NCBI GenBank assembly: GCA_903885595.1
Contig: CAISJJ010000013.1
Span: forward strand, 1 to 60,911
DNA: 60,911 bases
Reading direction: 5' to 3'
From: an uncultured Bacteroidales bacterium
GTDB taxonomy: Bacteria; Bacteroidota; Bacteroidia; Bacteroidales; FEN-979
The position numbers and the translations under genes were made by a program. How positions within the stretch are numbered: the stretch's first letter is position 1; each line of letters starts with the position of its first letter. Shown here one piece after another: positions 1 to 8,819 of the stretch. The notes beneath the pieces are model-generated. The model was not told where the DNA came from, searched no databases, and was given only the letters and a program-made list of their open reading frames with translations.

Positions 1-2
1 AA

Positions 3-1520
3 GTTGAGCAGGAATTTGAATGGACCGGCAATTTTTTCTGGATGCTGACCAGGGATAAACTAAATGCCGATTTCAACATTCTCGACAATTCTAAAAAAAC
101 GATTGGATTTTTCGGGCACAGGACCACAATTTACCGGAATTTTCAGTTCGACATCCCTGAAAGCAAGCGATTCTTCCGTCTTCCAACCGACGTTTTCATC
201 GATCCCAATGCAACTGATAAATCCAGGGAGTTCTGGGTTGAAACCAGGCCAGAGAAACTAAGTGACAAAGAAGAAGGCATATATACAATGGTCGATTCGG
301 TGCAAGCCGTACCCAGGTATAAAATCTACGAGGATATTTTATACGGGCTATTTACCGGATATTTTAAATGGGGGAAAATCGAGATCGGGCCCTACTCCAG
401 TGTCTTTAGCTACAACGGGATTGAAGGGGCCCGGTTTAAAATAGGTATGCGTACTGCAAACAGGTTCAGCAAAAAAATACAGCTCAGAGCTTACCTGGCT
501 TATGGAACATATGACCAGGCCTTTAAATATGGCGGAGACCTCATCTATATGTTCAGTAAAAATCCCCGCCGCGACCTTACCGCTTCCTTTAAGTATGATG
601 TCGAACAACTTGGATCAAGTCCGTATGCAATTTCAACTGACAATATTCTCGCATCACTGTTCACCCGCGGGCCCAACAATAAACTCACGATGGTACGCGA
701 TTACAGGGCGGCTTACGAGCATGAATGGTTCACAGGCCTGATAAACCGGATACATCTAATTCATCGTGAGATTTTTCCGCTCGGGTCAACTGAATTCATC
801 ATCTTTCCTGATCAAAGAACCGATCCGCAATTTATGAATTCAATATTTACTTCGGAGATTCGTTTTGATACAAGGCTTTCATTCCGGGAGCGTTTCATTT
901 CAGCAGAGTTTGCCAGGGTGACCATCAGCTCAACCTACCCGATTACTCAGTTAAGTTTTACAATTGGCATCCCCGGCGTGTTTAAAAGTGATTATGGATA
1001 TCAAAAACTTGTGCTGAATGTTTCAGAGTGGTTCCATTTTAAAACCATCGGATGGTCGAAATATATCATTGAAGCAGGGAAGATCTGGGGAACATTGCCT
1101 TACCCCCTGCTGAAAATTCATGATGGAAATCAATCGTTTTTCTATGATGATCATGCCTCAAACCTGATGGATTACTACGAATTCGCCAGCGATACCTGGC
1201 TAAGCGCCTCTTACACCCATCATTTCGACGGACTACTTTTCAACAAAGTTCCTTTGTTTCGAAAGCTTAAATGGAGAGAGGTGGCACACCTTCGTGGCGT
1301 TTACGGGACCCTGAGCGATAAAAATGCTCTTTACTCCCTTTTCCCTGGCAATCTGAGGTCGTTTTCAGGTCAACCATACTGGGAGGCTGGCGTCGGTATT
1401 GAAAATATTTTCAAAGTCATCCGGATTGATGCCATATGGCGTATGAGCCACCTCTATGATGACGCCAATCCGAATGTTTCTAAATTCGGAATATTCGTTT
1501 CGTTATTCTTTTCTTTCTAA
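3..1520 (+). CDS. DUF5686-like outer-membrane beta-barrel protein, 5' end outside window
   Basis: The frame stays open to the left edge, so only about the last 505 residues are seen and the first internal ATG (position 42) is probably not the true start. The visible part is rich in alternating aromatic and polar residues and ends in a run of aromatics (SLFFSF), as expected for an outer-membrane barrel whose last strand is read by the BAM machinery. Motifs such as the [17 protein letters not shown] region resemble the DUF5686 family, which is common in Bacteroidota and usually carries an N-terminal carboxypeptidase-like domain (not visible here). The function of the family is not established; a role in outer-membrane transport or surface assembly is inferred. 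lptB starts 43 bp downstream on the same strand. Confidence 0.7.
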   Translation, partial: VEQEFEWTGNFFWMLTRDKLNADFNILDNSKKTIGFFGHRTTIYRNFQFDIPESKRFFRLPTDVFIDPNATDKSREFWVETRPEKLSDKEEGIYTMVDSVQAVPRYKIYEDILYGLFTGYFKWGKIEIGPYSSVFSYNGIEGARFKIGMRTANRFSKKIQLRAYLAYGTYDQAFKYGGDLIYMFSKNPRRDLTASFKYDVEQLGSSPYAISTDNILASLFTRGPNNKLTMVRDYRAAYEHEWFTGLINRIHLIHREIFPLGSTEFIIFPDQRTDPQFMNSIFTSEIRFDTRLSFRERFISAEFARVTISSTYPITQLSFTIGIPGVFKSDYGYQKLVLNVSEWFHFKTIGWSKYIIEAGKIWGTLPYPLLKIHDGNQSFFYDDHASNLMDYYEFASDTWLSASYTHHFDGLLFNKVPLFRKLKWREVAHLRGVYGTLSDKNALYSLFPGNLRSFSGQPYWEAGVGIENIFKVIRIDAIWRMSHLYDDANPNVSKFGIFVSLFFSF

Positions 1521-1563
1521 TTTTGTTGCAAACAAATGCCGTTGCCCATCTAAAACTGACTAC

Positions 1564-2286
1564 ATGATCCTCAGGACCGAAAAAATCGTTAAAAAATACC
1601 GCAAACGCACGGTTGTCAATGAGGTTTCCATTGAATTAAACCAGGGTGAAATCGTTGGCCTGCTCGGCCCCAACGGAGCAGGGAAGACCACCTCTTTTTA
1701 CATCATTGTCGGCTTAATCAAGCCCCTCACCGGGGAGGTATTTCTTGATAACCTTAACATCACCAGAGAACCGATGTATAAAAGGGCCCAACGGGGTATC
1801 AGTTACCTGCCACAGGAGGCATCCATTTTCAGAAAACTAAGTGTCGAAGATAATATCAGGGCCATACTTGAATTCACTGAGCTCTCAAAGAGCTCACAGA
1901 GAGAACGCCTTGAAAAATTACTGGACGAATTCGGGCTGCAACATGTCAGGAAGAGCCAGGGGATAACACTCTCGGGTGGTGAACGCAGAAGATGTGAAAT
2001 CGCGCGTTCACTTGCCGTCGATCCAAAGTTTGTTTTGCTCGATGAACCCTTTGCAGGCATCGACCCCATAGCGGTAGAGGATATTCAGCAGATTGTGACC
2101 AAACTGAAAGAGAAAAATATCGGCGTTCTCATCACCGACCATAATGTACATGAAACCCTGTCGATTACCGACCGCTCCTATCTTTTATTCGAAGGTTCGA
2201 TACTTCGCGCAGGAACAGGCCAGGAGCTTGCCGATGATCCGCATGTGCGCAAGGTTTACCTCGGACAGAATTTTGAACTCCGGTAA
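1564..2286 (+). CDS. lptB: LPS export ABC transporter ATP-binding protein LptB
   Basis: A 240-residue ABC ATPase that powers extraction of lipopolysaccharide from the inner membrane with LptFG and LptC. Visible are Walker A (GPNGAGKTT, about residue 35-43), a Q-loop (LPQEASIF), the signature LSGGERRR, Walker B ([11 protein letters not shown]) and the H-loop (ITDHNVHE). The [15 protein letters not shown] stretch and the [16 protein letters not shown] stretch are typical of LptB and not of other ABC ATPases. The ATG at 1564 was chosen because it gives the normal LptB N-terminus ([12 protein letters not shown]); a longer frame back to 1456 would overlap the preceding gene. It is convergent with pssA, with 19 bp between the stops. 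Confidence 0.95.
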   Translation: MILRTEKIVKKYRKRTVVNEVSIELNQGEIVGLLGPNGAGKTTSFYIIVGLIKPLTGEVFLDNLNITREPMYKRAQRGISYLPQEASIFRKLSVEDNIRAILEFTELSKSSQRERLEKLLDEFGLQHVRKSQGITLSGGERRRCEIARSLAVDPKFVLLDEPFAGIDPIAVEDIQQIVTKLKEKNIGVLITDHNVHETLSITDRSYLLFEGSILRAGTGQELADDPHVRKVYLGQNFELR

Positions 2287-2305
2287 CAGCGCAAACTTTT
2301 ATCCT

Positions 2306-3049
2306 TCAATCTGTAATATAGTTTTGAAAAAAGATCGATATCAGCACATACAATGTGATGATGAGCGGAACAGCGCTCAGGAAGAACAGAATGAACAGCA
2401 CGACAGATAAAATCAATAAAATATAACGTAACTGGTTCCCTTTCCAGGCAAGATTTTTAAACTTCATCGAAAAAATCTTAAAGTCCGAAATCAGTAAGTA
2501 GGAAAAGAAAACCGCCAGTATGGTGAGAATGCGAGTATTCGAAAAGAAAGTTACCAGAAAATCAAGGTGTACCAGGCTGAACAGGTGGGGCTGAACAAAC
2601 AGCACCAATGGTATCGATGCAAAGAAAATTGCATTGGCCGGCGTAGGCATTCCAATAAAATTAACCTCCTGCCTCAGGTCAATATTGAATTTTGCAAGCC
2701 TGAGGGCTGAACAAACCGGGATTAACATCGCGAAATAAGGAGTAATATGCATCTGCTCAAGCACATTGCAACTCCCCCCGCATTGAACCGAGATCATCTG
2801 GAAAATCATGATCCCCGGAGCCACCCCGAAAGAAACGACATCGGCCAGTGAGTCAAGTTGCTTGCCCAGTTCAGAATGAGCTTTAAGTATCCGGGCTGCA
2901 TTGCCATCCAAAAAATCGAAAACGGCTGCAAGAAAGATAAACAAAGAGGCATAGATATAGTTGCCCTCAAAAGTGAATGTAAGTGAGATCAAACCACTTA
3001 ACAGGTTCAACATTGTGATGGCATTCGGAATGTGCTGCTTTATTTTCAT
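2306..3049 (-). CDS. pssA: CDP-diacylglycerol--serine O-phosphatidyltransferase
   Basis: An integral membrane CDP-alcohol phosphatidyltransferase of 247 residues that makes phosphatidylserine, the precursor of phosphatidylethanolamine. The family motif D-G-x2-A-R-x8-G-x3-D-x3-D is present in the segment FLDGNAAR...GKQLDSLAD (about residues 46-69). Several hydrophobic helices follow, matching the short class-II (Bacillus-like) PssA rather than the large E. coli enzyme. It is the only minus-strand gene in this part and shares a 205 to 244 bp divergent upstream region with the porin gene. Confidence 0.93.
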   Translation of the reverse strand: MKIKQHIPNAITMLNLLSGLISLTFTFEGNYIYASLFIFLAAVFDFLDGNAARILKAHSELGKQLDSLADVVSFGVAPGIMIFQMISVQCGGSCNVLEQMHITPYFAMLIPVCSALRLAKFNIDLRQEVNFIGMPTPANAIFFASIPLVLFVQPHLFSLVHLDFLVTFFSNTRILTILAVFFSYLLISDFKIFSMKFKNLAWKGNQLRYILLILSVVLFILFFLSAVPLIITLYVLISIFFQNYITD

Positions 3050-3091
3050 TTGTTAAAATTTAATTGTTACCGGTCGGTCAAATGGAATATC

Positions 3092-3104
3092 AATGATTAT
3101 CATT
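3092..3104. promoter_or_regulatory. Near-palindrome AATGATTATCATT in the pssA/porin divergent region
   Basis: A 6-1-6 inverted repeat (AATGAT-T-ATCATT), flanked by CAATG/CATTG-like arms. It resembles a short Fur/Zur-type box and lies about 43 bp upstream of pssA and 190 bp upstream of the porin start. The regulator is not known and an AT-rich palindrome of this length can arise by chance. Confidence 0.25.
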
Positions 3105-3293
3105 CATTGTTTGCATGATCATGTTCTAATGGATCTGTTTTAAAATGGAATTTCCACCAAAATTACCGATAATTTAATAGTCAACCCTTAATTTTTTCAT
3201 ATTGATTCAGCAGGGATTATTCCCGGCTTCCTATATAATTTCATACTTTTACCTGTGAATATAATAACAAGGATCAGGGTAAAATTTATTCTT

Positions 3294-4739
3294 ATGCAAC
3301 AACCATTTATCAGGGCAATTTGCCTCTCGGTGCTGATGACTATTTTTGCAGCCGGTGCCAGCGCTCAGTTCAATATTTCAGCTGAATTCAGACCGCGCTT
3401 TGAATATCGCGACGGATATACAAGGTTAAGGGATTCAAGCCAAATCCCCTACTTTGACATCCTGGGACGAAACAGGCTTATCTTTGATTATAAGAATGAA
3501 CAGTTTATGGCAAAGTTTTCCATTCAGCATGCTTACATCTATGGAGAAAACAACTATTCTTCAGATACCATTACGCGAAACACCATCAATATATACGAAG
3601 GATGGTTCAAGTATAACTTCACGAAGTGGATAGGGATTAAAATAGGCCGGATGGAATTAATATATGATGATTCGCGGCTTCTGGGAAATTCAAACTGGGG
3701 CCCAAGGGGCGCATCACACGATGCAGCCCTGGTTCAATGGGAGGTAGTAAAAGAGGGGTACCGGGGGGATTTCGGATTCGCAATCAACAACACCGCACCC
3801 CCGGGCGCTTTCCTTGCCTCTTATCCACTGAGAAATTATAAATACATGGGCTATTTGTATGAGCAAAAGAAATTTCTCAAGGACAAACTGACTTTCAGTG
3901 TCCTTGCCCTCCTCGATGTATTTCAAAAAGGAAACACGACCAGCAAGACAAAAACCACCCGGTATGACACCTTGTATGTCACCAATATAAACCATGATAC
4001 GATTGGGACCACTGTTGTGCCTACCACGACCAGTACTTCGGTCACCACTTCTTACCCTGAGCAATTATATGGCAGGTTTACTTTTGGCGGAACGGCCGGA
4101 TATAGCTCCGGGAAGTGGAAGTTTTTTGCTGCCGCCTATTACCAGGCCGGCCATTTCAGCGACGGACGTAAGATCAATGCCGGTTTTTTCGGTGGATATG
4201 CTTCCTGTAAAGTGCTGAAACCTATCACATTGCTGGTTGGTTATGAAAGGCTGAGCGGAAATGACTATTCAGACACAACAGGATTAAAAACCACATCGAC
4301 CTCTTTTTCAGTATTATATCCAACGAGCCACGGTTTCTATGGTTATATGGATATGTTTTCACAACAGACCGTGAGCGGTAACAGTGCCGGGTTAACTGAT
4401 CTTTACGGCAGGGCAACCATTGTGCTGGGCGGTAAAACTTCCGTTGAAGCAACATACCGTATGTTTGGACTTGCCAGGGGTTACCTGCCAGCAACCGTTA
4501 AAAAGCCCGGAGATCTTCCCTATGTTGAGGTTGGCAGGAACCTGGGATCGGAAGTGGACCTTATGGTTATTTATAAGCCTGTGCCCAATTTCGAGGTTAA
4601 TGCCGCCTATTGCTTTTTCCTCCCGACCCCGGCCATGGAAAGGCTCAACGGGCTGAATGAAGGGACAAGCAAATGGGCTCAGTATGCCTATGTCATGCTT
4701 ACCTATAAACCTGTTTTTTTCAATTCTGAAAAACACTGA
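3294..4739 (+). CDS. Alginate-export-like outer-membrane porin
   Basis: A 481-residue outer-membrane barrel with a signal peptide (MQQPFIRAICLSVL...ASAQF, cut expected after AxA/Q). Mature segments FNISAEFRPRFEYRDGY, GRNRLIFDY and the GRMELIYDDSRLLG plus ASHDAALVQWE pair are typical of the alginate_exp (PF13372) porin family. The substrate cannot be read from sequence; in Bacteroidota many members have nothing to do with alginate. A second ATG at 3255 would add 13 residues before the signal peptide; 3294 was preferred because it starts directly before the hydrophobic core and a weak -7-like box (TACTTTTA) lies just before 3255. Confidence 0.8.
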   Translation: MQQPFIRAICLSVLMTIFAAGASAQFNISAEFRPRFEYRDGYTRLRDSSQIPYFDILGRNRLIFDYKNEQFMAKFSIQHAYIYGENNYSSDTITRNTINIYEGWFKYNFTKWIGIKIGRMELIYDDSRLLGNSNWGPRGASHDAALVQWEVVKEGYRGDFGFAINNTAPPGAFLASYPLRNYKYMGYLYEQKKFLKDKLTFSVLALLDVFQKGNTTSKTKTTRYDTLYVTNINHDTIGTTVVPTTTSTSVTTSYPEQLYGRFTFGGTAGYSSGKWKFFAAAYYQAGHFSDGRKINAGFFGGYASCKVLKPITLLVGYERLSGNDYSDTTGLKTTSTSFSVLYPTSHGFYGYMDMFSQQTVSGNSAGLTDLYGRATIVLGGKTSVEATYRMFGLARGYLPATVKKPGDLPYVEVGRNLGSEVDLMVIYKPVPNFEVNAAYCFFLPTPAMERLNGLNEGTSKWAQYAYVMLTYKPVFFNSEKH

Positions 4740-4784
4740 TCATCCCACATTTTTTTTGCAGACCTTTGCCGGAAATAACTTCTG

Positions 4785-6020
4785 ATGATCGAACCTGAAG
4801 CGATCCGCATTTCAGATTACAATTATTCATTACCCGCCGAACGGATTGCCCAGTTTCCGTTGCCGGAGCGGGATGGCTCTAAATTGCTTATTTACAGTAA
4901 TGGTCAATTCAGGCAAGACATTTTCTCCAATGTTACCAACTATCTTCCCAAAAAAAGCTTACTGGTGTTTAACGACACCAGGGTGATCAGGGCCCGCCTT
5001 TTTTTTCACAAATCCACCGGGGCACAGATAGAAATTTTTTGTCTTGAACCATTAGCCCCAACCCCGGAGATCGAGGCAGCATTTCACCAGCAAACCGGAT
5101 CGATCTGGAAATGCCTGGTTGGCAACCTGAAACGATGGAAATCAGGCATCCTGGTCCATGAAAGCTACCACGAAGGACAGCTTCATCAATTATATGCCGA
5201 ACGCCTGCGCGATTTCGGCGATGGAAGTTTTGAGATTTCTTTTCACTGGAATCCTCCGGAAAAATCATTTTCCGAAATACTTATTCTGATGGGCCTCATT
5301 CCGCTGCCTCCCTATATCCACCGGCACACGGAATCAATTGATAATGAGCGTTACCAGACCATTTACGCAGCTCACGAAGGCTCGGTTGCTGCACCAACTG
5401 CAGGCTTGCATTTTACAGCCCCATTAATGCAAAAGTTGCGGCAAAATGAAATTGCAATTGAAAAGATCACACTGCATGTGGGCATCGGTACTTTCAGGCC
5501 TGTCAGTGTTGATCACATCAGGGATCACGTGATGCATCATGAGAGAATTGTTATTGCAAAAGGTACCCTTGAACGGCTTTTAAATAATCCCGGCAAGCCT
5601 GTTTTTGCCGTTGGGACTACCTCAGCAAGGACCCTGGAAAGTATTTACTGGCTGGGAGTCAGGTTGATCAATGAGGGATCCTCGGTTCTTCCCATGGTAC
5701 CTCAATGGTATCCATATCACCAGGGAGAAAAATCTGACCCTACCGTTCAACATGCCCTTGAAGCCCTGCTTGGGTATCTGAATACTCATAAACTTGAGGA
5801 ATATAACGGGGAAACACAGCTCATGATCGTCCCAGGCTACAAATACAGGCTGTTGTCGGGCCTGATAACCAACTTTCATATGCCACAAAGCACTTTGCTA
5901 TTATTGGTTGCCGCACTAATCGGTGAGAATTGGAAGAAGGCCTATGATTTCGCGCTTTTAAATGGATTCAGATTTCTCAGTTATGGAGATTCCTGCCTCT
6001 TTTTTAATCAGGGGAAATAA
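4785..6020 (+). CDS. queA: S-adenosylmethionine:tRNA ribosyltransferase-isomerase (QueA family)
   Basis: Transfers and isomerises the ribose of SAM onto 7-aminomethyl-7-deazaguanine in tRNA, making epoxyqueuosine. Family hallmarks are visible: LPAERIAQFPLPERDGSKLL at the N-terminus, the VFNDTRVIRARL segment, the GLIPLPPYIHR motif, the AAPTAGLHFT motif, HVGIGTFRPV and TNFHMPQSTLLLLV. At 411 residues it is longer than the 340-350 residue E. coli enzyme; a longer paralogous form is seen in Bacteroidota, so it could be that paralog and not the main queA. It stands alone, 45 bp after the porin gene. Confidence 0.9.
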   Translation: MIEPEAIRISDYNYSLPAERIAQFPLPERDGSKLLIYSNGQFRQDIFSNVTNYLPKKSLLVFNDTRVIRARLFFHKSTGAQIEIFCLEPLAPTPEIEAAFHQQTGSIWKCLVGNLKRWKSGILVHESYHEGQLHQLYAERLRDFGDGSFEISFHWNPPEKSFSEILILMGLIPLPPYIHRHTESIDNERYQTIYAAHEGSVAAPTAGLHFTAPLMQKLRQNEIAIEKITLHVGIGTFRPVSVDHIRDHVMHHERIVIAKGTLERLLNNPGKPVFAVGTTSARTLESIYWLGVRLINEGSSVLPMVPQWYPYHQGEKSDPTVQHALEALLGYLNTHKLEEYNGETQLMIVPGYKYRLLSGLITNFHMPQSTLLLLVAALIGENWKKAYDFALLNGFRFLSYGDSCLFFNQGK

Positions 6021-6035
6021 TTGCATATAGATTTG

Positions 6036-6043
6036 TATCTTTG
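6036..6043 (+). promoter_or_regulatory. -7 box TATCTTTG before tatA
   Basis: An exact match to the Bacteroidota housekeeping -7 element TAnnTTTG, 30 bp before the tatA start. No convincing -33 TTTG is seen at the usual 19-21 bp distance. Confidence 0.5.
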
Positions 6044-6072
6044 CATAGAATTGTGTTTTAAATCCAGAAACC

Positions 6073-6297
6073 ATGACCTCAGGTATTTTATTGATTTTCG
6101 GACTCGGCACCACAGAGTTGTTGCTTATAGCCTTAGTTGTTCTCCTTCTTTTTGGCGGTAAAAAAATCCCTGAACTTATGAAAGGTTTGGGCAAAGGGGT
6201 CAAAAGCTTCAAAGATGGCATGGATGGCATGGAAGAGGAATTAAAAAAGCCCTCGGAAAAAACTTCTCCTGCTGATCAAACCGAAAAGAAAGTTTAA
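6073..6297 (+). CDS. tatA: Sec-independent protein translocase TatA/E
   Basis: A 74-residue single-pass protein of the twin-arginine translocase, which moves folded (often cofactor-bearing) proteins across the inner membrane together with TatC. The N-terminal hydrophobic helix (about residues 6-27), the hinge [18 protein letters not shown] and the following amphipathic helix [15 protein letters not shown] are textbook TatA features. The charged tail is short. The tatC partner is found 13 kb downstream at 19704, with the sulfur genes in between. Confidence 0.93.
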   Translation: MTSGILLIFGLGTTELLLIALVVLLLFGGKKIPELMKGLGKGVKSFKDGMDGMEEELKKPSEKTSPADQTEKKV

Positions 6298-6381
6298 GCA
6301 TTTCTCAGCCCCTCCTTTTATTTCTCCGACTTCCCGGGAATTTTTGTTATTTTTTTCACACCAAATGAAAAAGCATTCTTT

Positions 6382-6404
6382 TTTATATTCAATCTGAATA
6401 TAAA
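6382..6404. promoter_or_regulatory. Perfect 10-3-10 inverted repeat upstream of sqr
   Basis: The arms TTTATATTCA and TGAATATAAA flank the spacer ATC. It lies 90-112 bp upstream of the sqr start. It is too AT-rich for a stable terminator of tatA, so an operator for a dimeric regulator is more likely. A second inverted repeat with the same ATC spacer is centred 41 bp further downstream. Confidence 0.45.
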
Positions 6405-6424
6405 TTTTGTTAATTTAATAACAT

Positions 6425-6443
6425 TGCAATGCATCGCATTACA
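6425..6443. promoter_or_regulatory. 8-3-8 inverted repeat in the sqr promoter
   Basis: TGCAATGC-ATC-GCATTACA, with one mismatched pair. It sits immediately upstream of the -7 box at 6452, covering the place where the -33 region should be, so a bound protein would directly affect RNA polymerase. Confidence 0.45.
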
Positions 6444-6451
6444 CATATATG

Positions 6452-6459
6452 TACTTTTG
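6452..6459 (+). promoter_or_regulatory. -7 box TACTTTTG before sqr
   Basis: An exact TAnnTTTG match 35 bp upstream of the sqr ATG. No good -33 TTTG is seen; the region is taken up by the inverted repeat at 6425-6443, which fits a regulated promoter. Confidence 0.5.
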
Positions 6460-6493
6460 TGCATATTATTTAAGCGTTTAAATCACACCTTTT

Positions 6494-7723
6494 ATGAAAC
6501 GACTCTTGATCCTTGGGGCTGGCACAGGTGGCACCATCATGGCCAACAAAATGAGAAAACAGTTGCCCCGTGATGAATGGGATATAACCATTGTTGATCA
6601 GCATAAAACACATTATTATCAGCCCGGTTTTTTATTCATCCCGTTTGGCATGTATAATCGCCAGGATGTTGTGAAACCAAAAACCAGTTTTCTCCCGCTT
6701 GGAGTCAATGTCATATTTCAGGAAATCGACCGCATAGAGGGAGCCAATAACCATGTGATTCTTCGCGACGGGATATCACTGAAATATGATTTTCTTATTA
6801 TTGCAACCGGCACAAGGGTGGTTCCCGAAGAGACTCCTGGCCTTAAAGGACCACTCTGGCACAAAAACATTTTCGATTTTTACACGATCGAAGGTGCCAT
6901 TGCACTGGCTGATTTTTTCAAAACATGGCAAGGCGGGGAACTCGTATTGAATATTGCTGATGTACCCATAAAATGCCCGGTAGCGCCGCTTGAATTCGTC
7001 ATGTTTGCCGACGCATTTTTTGTCGAACGCGGTATCCGCAACAAAGTAAACATCTCTTATTCAACGCCCATGTCGGGAGCCTTCACGAAACCCAGGGCCT
7101 CGAAAATGCTTGGAACTTTACTGGAAGAAAAAAATATCAGCATTATCCCCGACTTTTATCTCGAAAAAGTTGATAATGAGAAAAAAGCACTCGTTTCCTA
7201 CGATGAACGAGAAATTCCGTTCGATTGTCTCGTTACCATCCCGGTCCATAAAGGCGATCCGATGATCGGACGAAGCGGTTTAGGTGATGAGATGGACTTT
7301 GCAAAGGCACATAAACACACGCTGCGATCAGACTTTTTCCCGAATATATTTGTGATCGGGGATGCCGGTAACTTCCCGACATCCAAGGCAGGATCGGTTG
7401 TTCACTTCCAGGCTGATGTCCTTACAGAAAACCTGATGTGTGCCATTGAAAACCGCCCATTTACTGAGTCTTTCGATGGCCATTCCAATTGTTATATTGA
7501 AACCGGATTCGGGAAAGGCGCCCTGATCGACTTTAACTATGATACCGAGCCGCTTCCGGGTTCATTTCCATTTCCGGGAATTGGTCCATTCGGACTGCTT
7601 AAGGAAACAAGAATGAACCATTACGGAAAGCTGATTTTCCGATGGATATACTGGCATATCCTGTTAAAAGGCAAAGAGATGCCCATCGATTCAAAGATGA
7701 CGATGGCTGGTAAAAAAATGTAA
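6494..7723 (+). CDS. sqr: Sulfide:quinone oxidoreductase-like flavoprotein
   Basis: A 409-residue FAD-dependent enzyme of the SQR family, expected to oxidise sulfide to sulfane sulfur or polysulfide at the inner membrane and pass electrons to quinone. The N-terminal dinucleotide fold LILGAGTGGTIMANKM, the ATGTRVVPEETPG region and the second FAD motif FVIGDAGNFPTSKAG are visible. Redox cysteines equivalent to those of characterised SQRs are C161 (IKCPVAPLEF) and C333 (SNCYIETG). No cysteine is found near residue 125-130, so it lacks the third cysteine of the classic bacterial type I enzymes and resembles two-cysteine SQRs. The C-terminus (IYWHILLKGKEMP) is amphipathic and suits membrane association. 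A DUF1641 gene follows after 11 bp. Confidence 0.85.
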   Translation: MKRLLILGAGTGGTIMANKMRKQLPRDEWDITIVDQHKTHYYQPGFLFIPFGMYNRQDVVKPKTSFLPLGVNVIFQEIDRIEGANNHVILRDGISLKYDFLIIATGTRVVPEETPGLKGPLWHKNIFDFYTIEGAIALADFFKTWQGGELVLNIADVPIKCPVAPLEFVMFADAFFVERGIRNKVNISYSTPMSGAFTKPRASKMLGTLLEEKNISIIPDFYLEKVDNEKKALVSYDEREIPFDCLVTIPVHKGDPMIGRSGLGDEMDFAKAHKHTLRSDFFPNIFVIGDAGNFPTSKAGSVVHFQADVLTENLMCAIENRPFTESFDGHSNCYIETGFGKGALIDFNYDTEPLPGSFPFPGIGPFGLLKETRMNHYGKLIFRWIYWHILLKGKEMPIDSKMTMAGKKM

Positions 7724-7734
7724 TTCAAATCGCT

Positions 7735-8304
7735 ATGTCAGAAAAGAACATTCAGGAACAAATCGGCGAACTCAACCAGAAACTGGATCTGATCCTTGAA
7801 AGTATTGAACAGCAAAAACGGAATCGGGAGGAATTCGATGATCTCGTTTCAGATTTGAGTATTGTGGCAAAAGACGCCTTCCAGCATACTGTAATAATGC
7901 TGGACAAATCACAGGTTGATCTTGATCACAGTGGAATTCCCATGCTCCTGGTAAAGCTCCTGCAAAACATTGATACGTTCTATGAAATGCTGGAAATGCT
8001 GGAAAGTGCAAAGGATTTCATGAAAGATATTTCACCGGTCATTCACCAGATGGGGCTTGATGCCATTAATAAAATGAATGAATTTGAGCAGAATGGTTAC
8101 TTCGACATTGTCAGGAACTTAACCCGGCCCGATGTTATCGCAGCGCTTGGACGGACCTCAAAAGCAATTGCCGAAGTTAAAATGGATGACACCCTGGATA
8201 ACAGGTCTTTGTTCAGCCTGGTAAAACAAATGAATTCCCCGGATGTTCGTAAATCGTTGTCCTATGCCTTGAGACTTGTCCAGGCGATCAATCAGGAAAA
8301 ATAG
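7735..8304 (+). CDS. DUF1641 family protein
   Basis: A 189-residue soluble, largely helical protein. The region around residues 85-160 (KDISPVIHQMGLDAINKMNE...RPDVIAALGRTSKAI) resembles DUF1641, a family often encoded next to SQR or formate dehydrogenase genes. It starts with a predicted coiled coil (IGELNQKLDLILESIEQQKR). No cysteines or catalytic motif are seen, so a scaffolding or partner role for SQR is the best inference. It is probably co-transcribed with sqr. Confidence 0.7.
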   Translation: MSEKNIQEQIGELNQKLDLILESIEQQKRNREEFDDLVSDLSIVAKDAFQHTVIMLDKSQVDLDHSGIPMLLVKLLQNIDTFYEMLEMLESAKDFMKDISPVIHQMGLDAINKMNEFEQNGYFDIVRNLTRPDVIAALGRTSKAIAEVKMDDTLDNRSLFSLVKQMNSPDVRKSLSYALRLVQAINQEK

Positions 8305-8305
8305 C

Positions 8306-8338
8306 GGGACACGGGACCCGGGACACGGGACCCGGGAC
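8306..8338. repeat. Tandem 14-bp repeat (GGGACACGGGACCC)
   Basis: Two full copies and a partial third copy follow directly after the DUF1641 stop. The unit contains the self-complementary core GGGACCC/GGGTCCC and can fold. Directly downstream, 8419-8443, is a second low-complexity stretch with the phrase AATCGTAA twice in tandem. Confidence 0.8.
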
Positions 8339-8451
8339 AAAGTAATAAAGTAACAAGGCAATATGGCAATGAAATATAGGGTTCCTAAATAGAAAGGAAA
8401 TTGTTTTGCAGTTTTTTCTAATCGTAAATCGTAAATCTAAAATCATTTTGT

Positions 8452-8763
8452 ATGGCACAGAAAATTATCGCAGGAGTAACCGTCGATGTAAATGAAGAGG
8501 GTTACTTCACAAATCCTGCCCAATGGACTAAAGATTTGGCAGTAGAAGTTGCAAAGGAAGAAGGAATCCAGCTGACGGATAAACACTACGCTGTTCTGGA
8601 TTTTCTCCGCGACCGGCATTCGAAAGGCGAAGCCCTGACGATTCGTTCGGTTGGCAACTCTGGCATTGTCGATATCAAGGGATTTTATGGCCTCTTTCCC
8701 GGGGCCCCAATGAAAAAGGCAGCAAAAGTTGCAGGAATTCCTAAACCGGCATCCTGCGTGTAA
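8452..8763 (+). CDS. DsrC/TusE-family sulfur carrier with a single C-terminal cysteine
   Basis: A 103-residue DsrC/TusE/DsvC-family protein. The C-terminal arm ends in GIPKPASCV, keeping the penultimate redox cysteine (CysA). At the position of the second cysteine of true DsrC the sequence reads KKAAKV, so CysB is replaced by alanine. This is the TusE-like state: such a protein can carry a persulfide but cannot form the internal disulfide or DsrC trisulfide. It therefore probably relays sulfur, here between the neighbouring SQR and DsrE-like proteins. A two-cysteine paralog lies at 12254. Confidence 0.88.
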   Translation: MAQKIIAGVTVDVNEEGYFTNPAQWTKDLAVEVAKEEGIQLTDKHYAVLDFLRDRHSKGEALTIRSVGNSGIVDIKGFYGLFPGAPMKKAAKVAGIPKPASCV

Positions 8764-8819
8764 CCTTGTGGGCCAATAAAAATGAAACAGCTTACATCCC
8801 CAATTTAATAATTATAACA

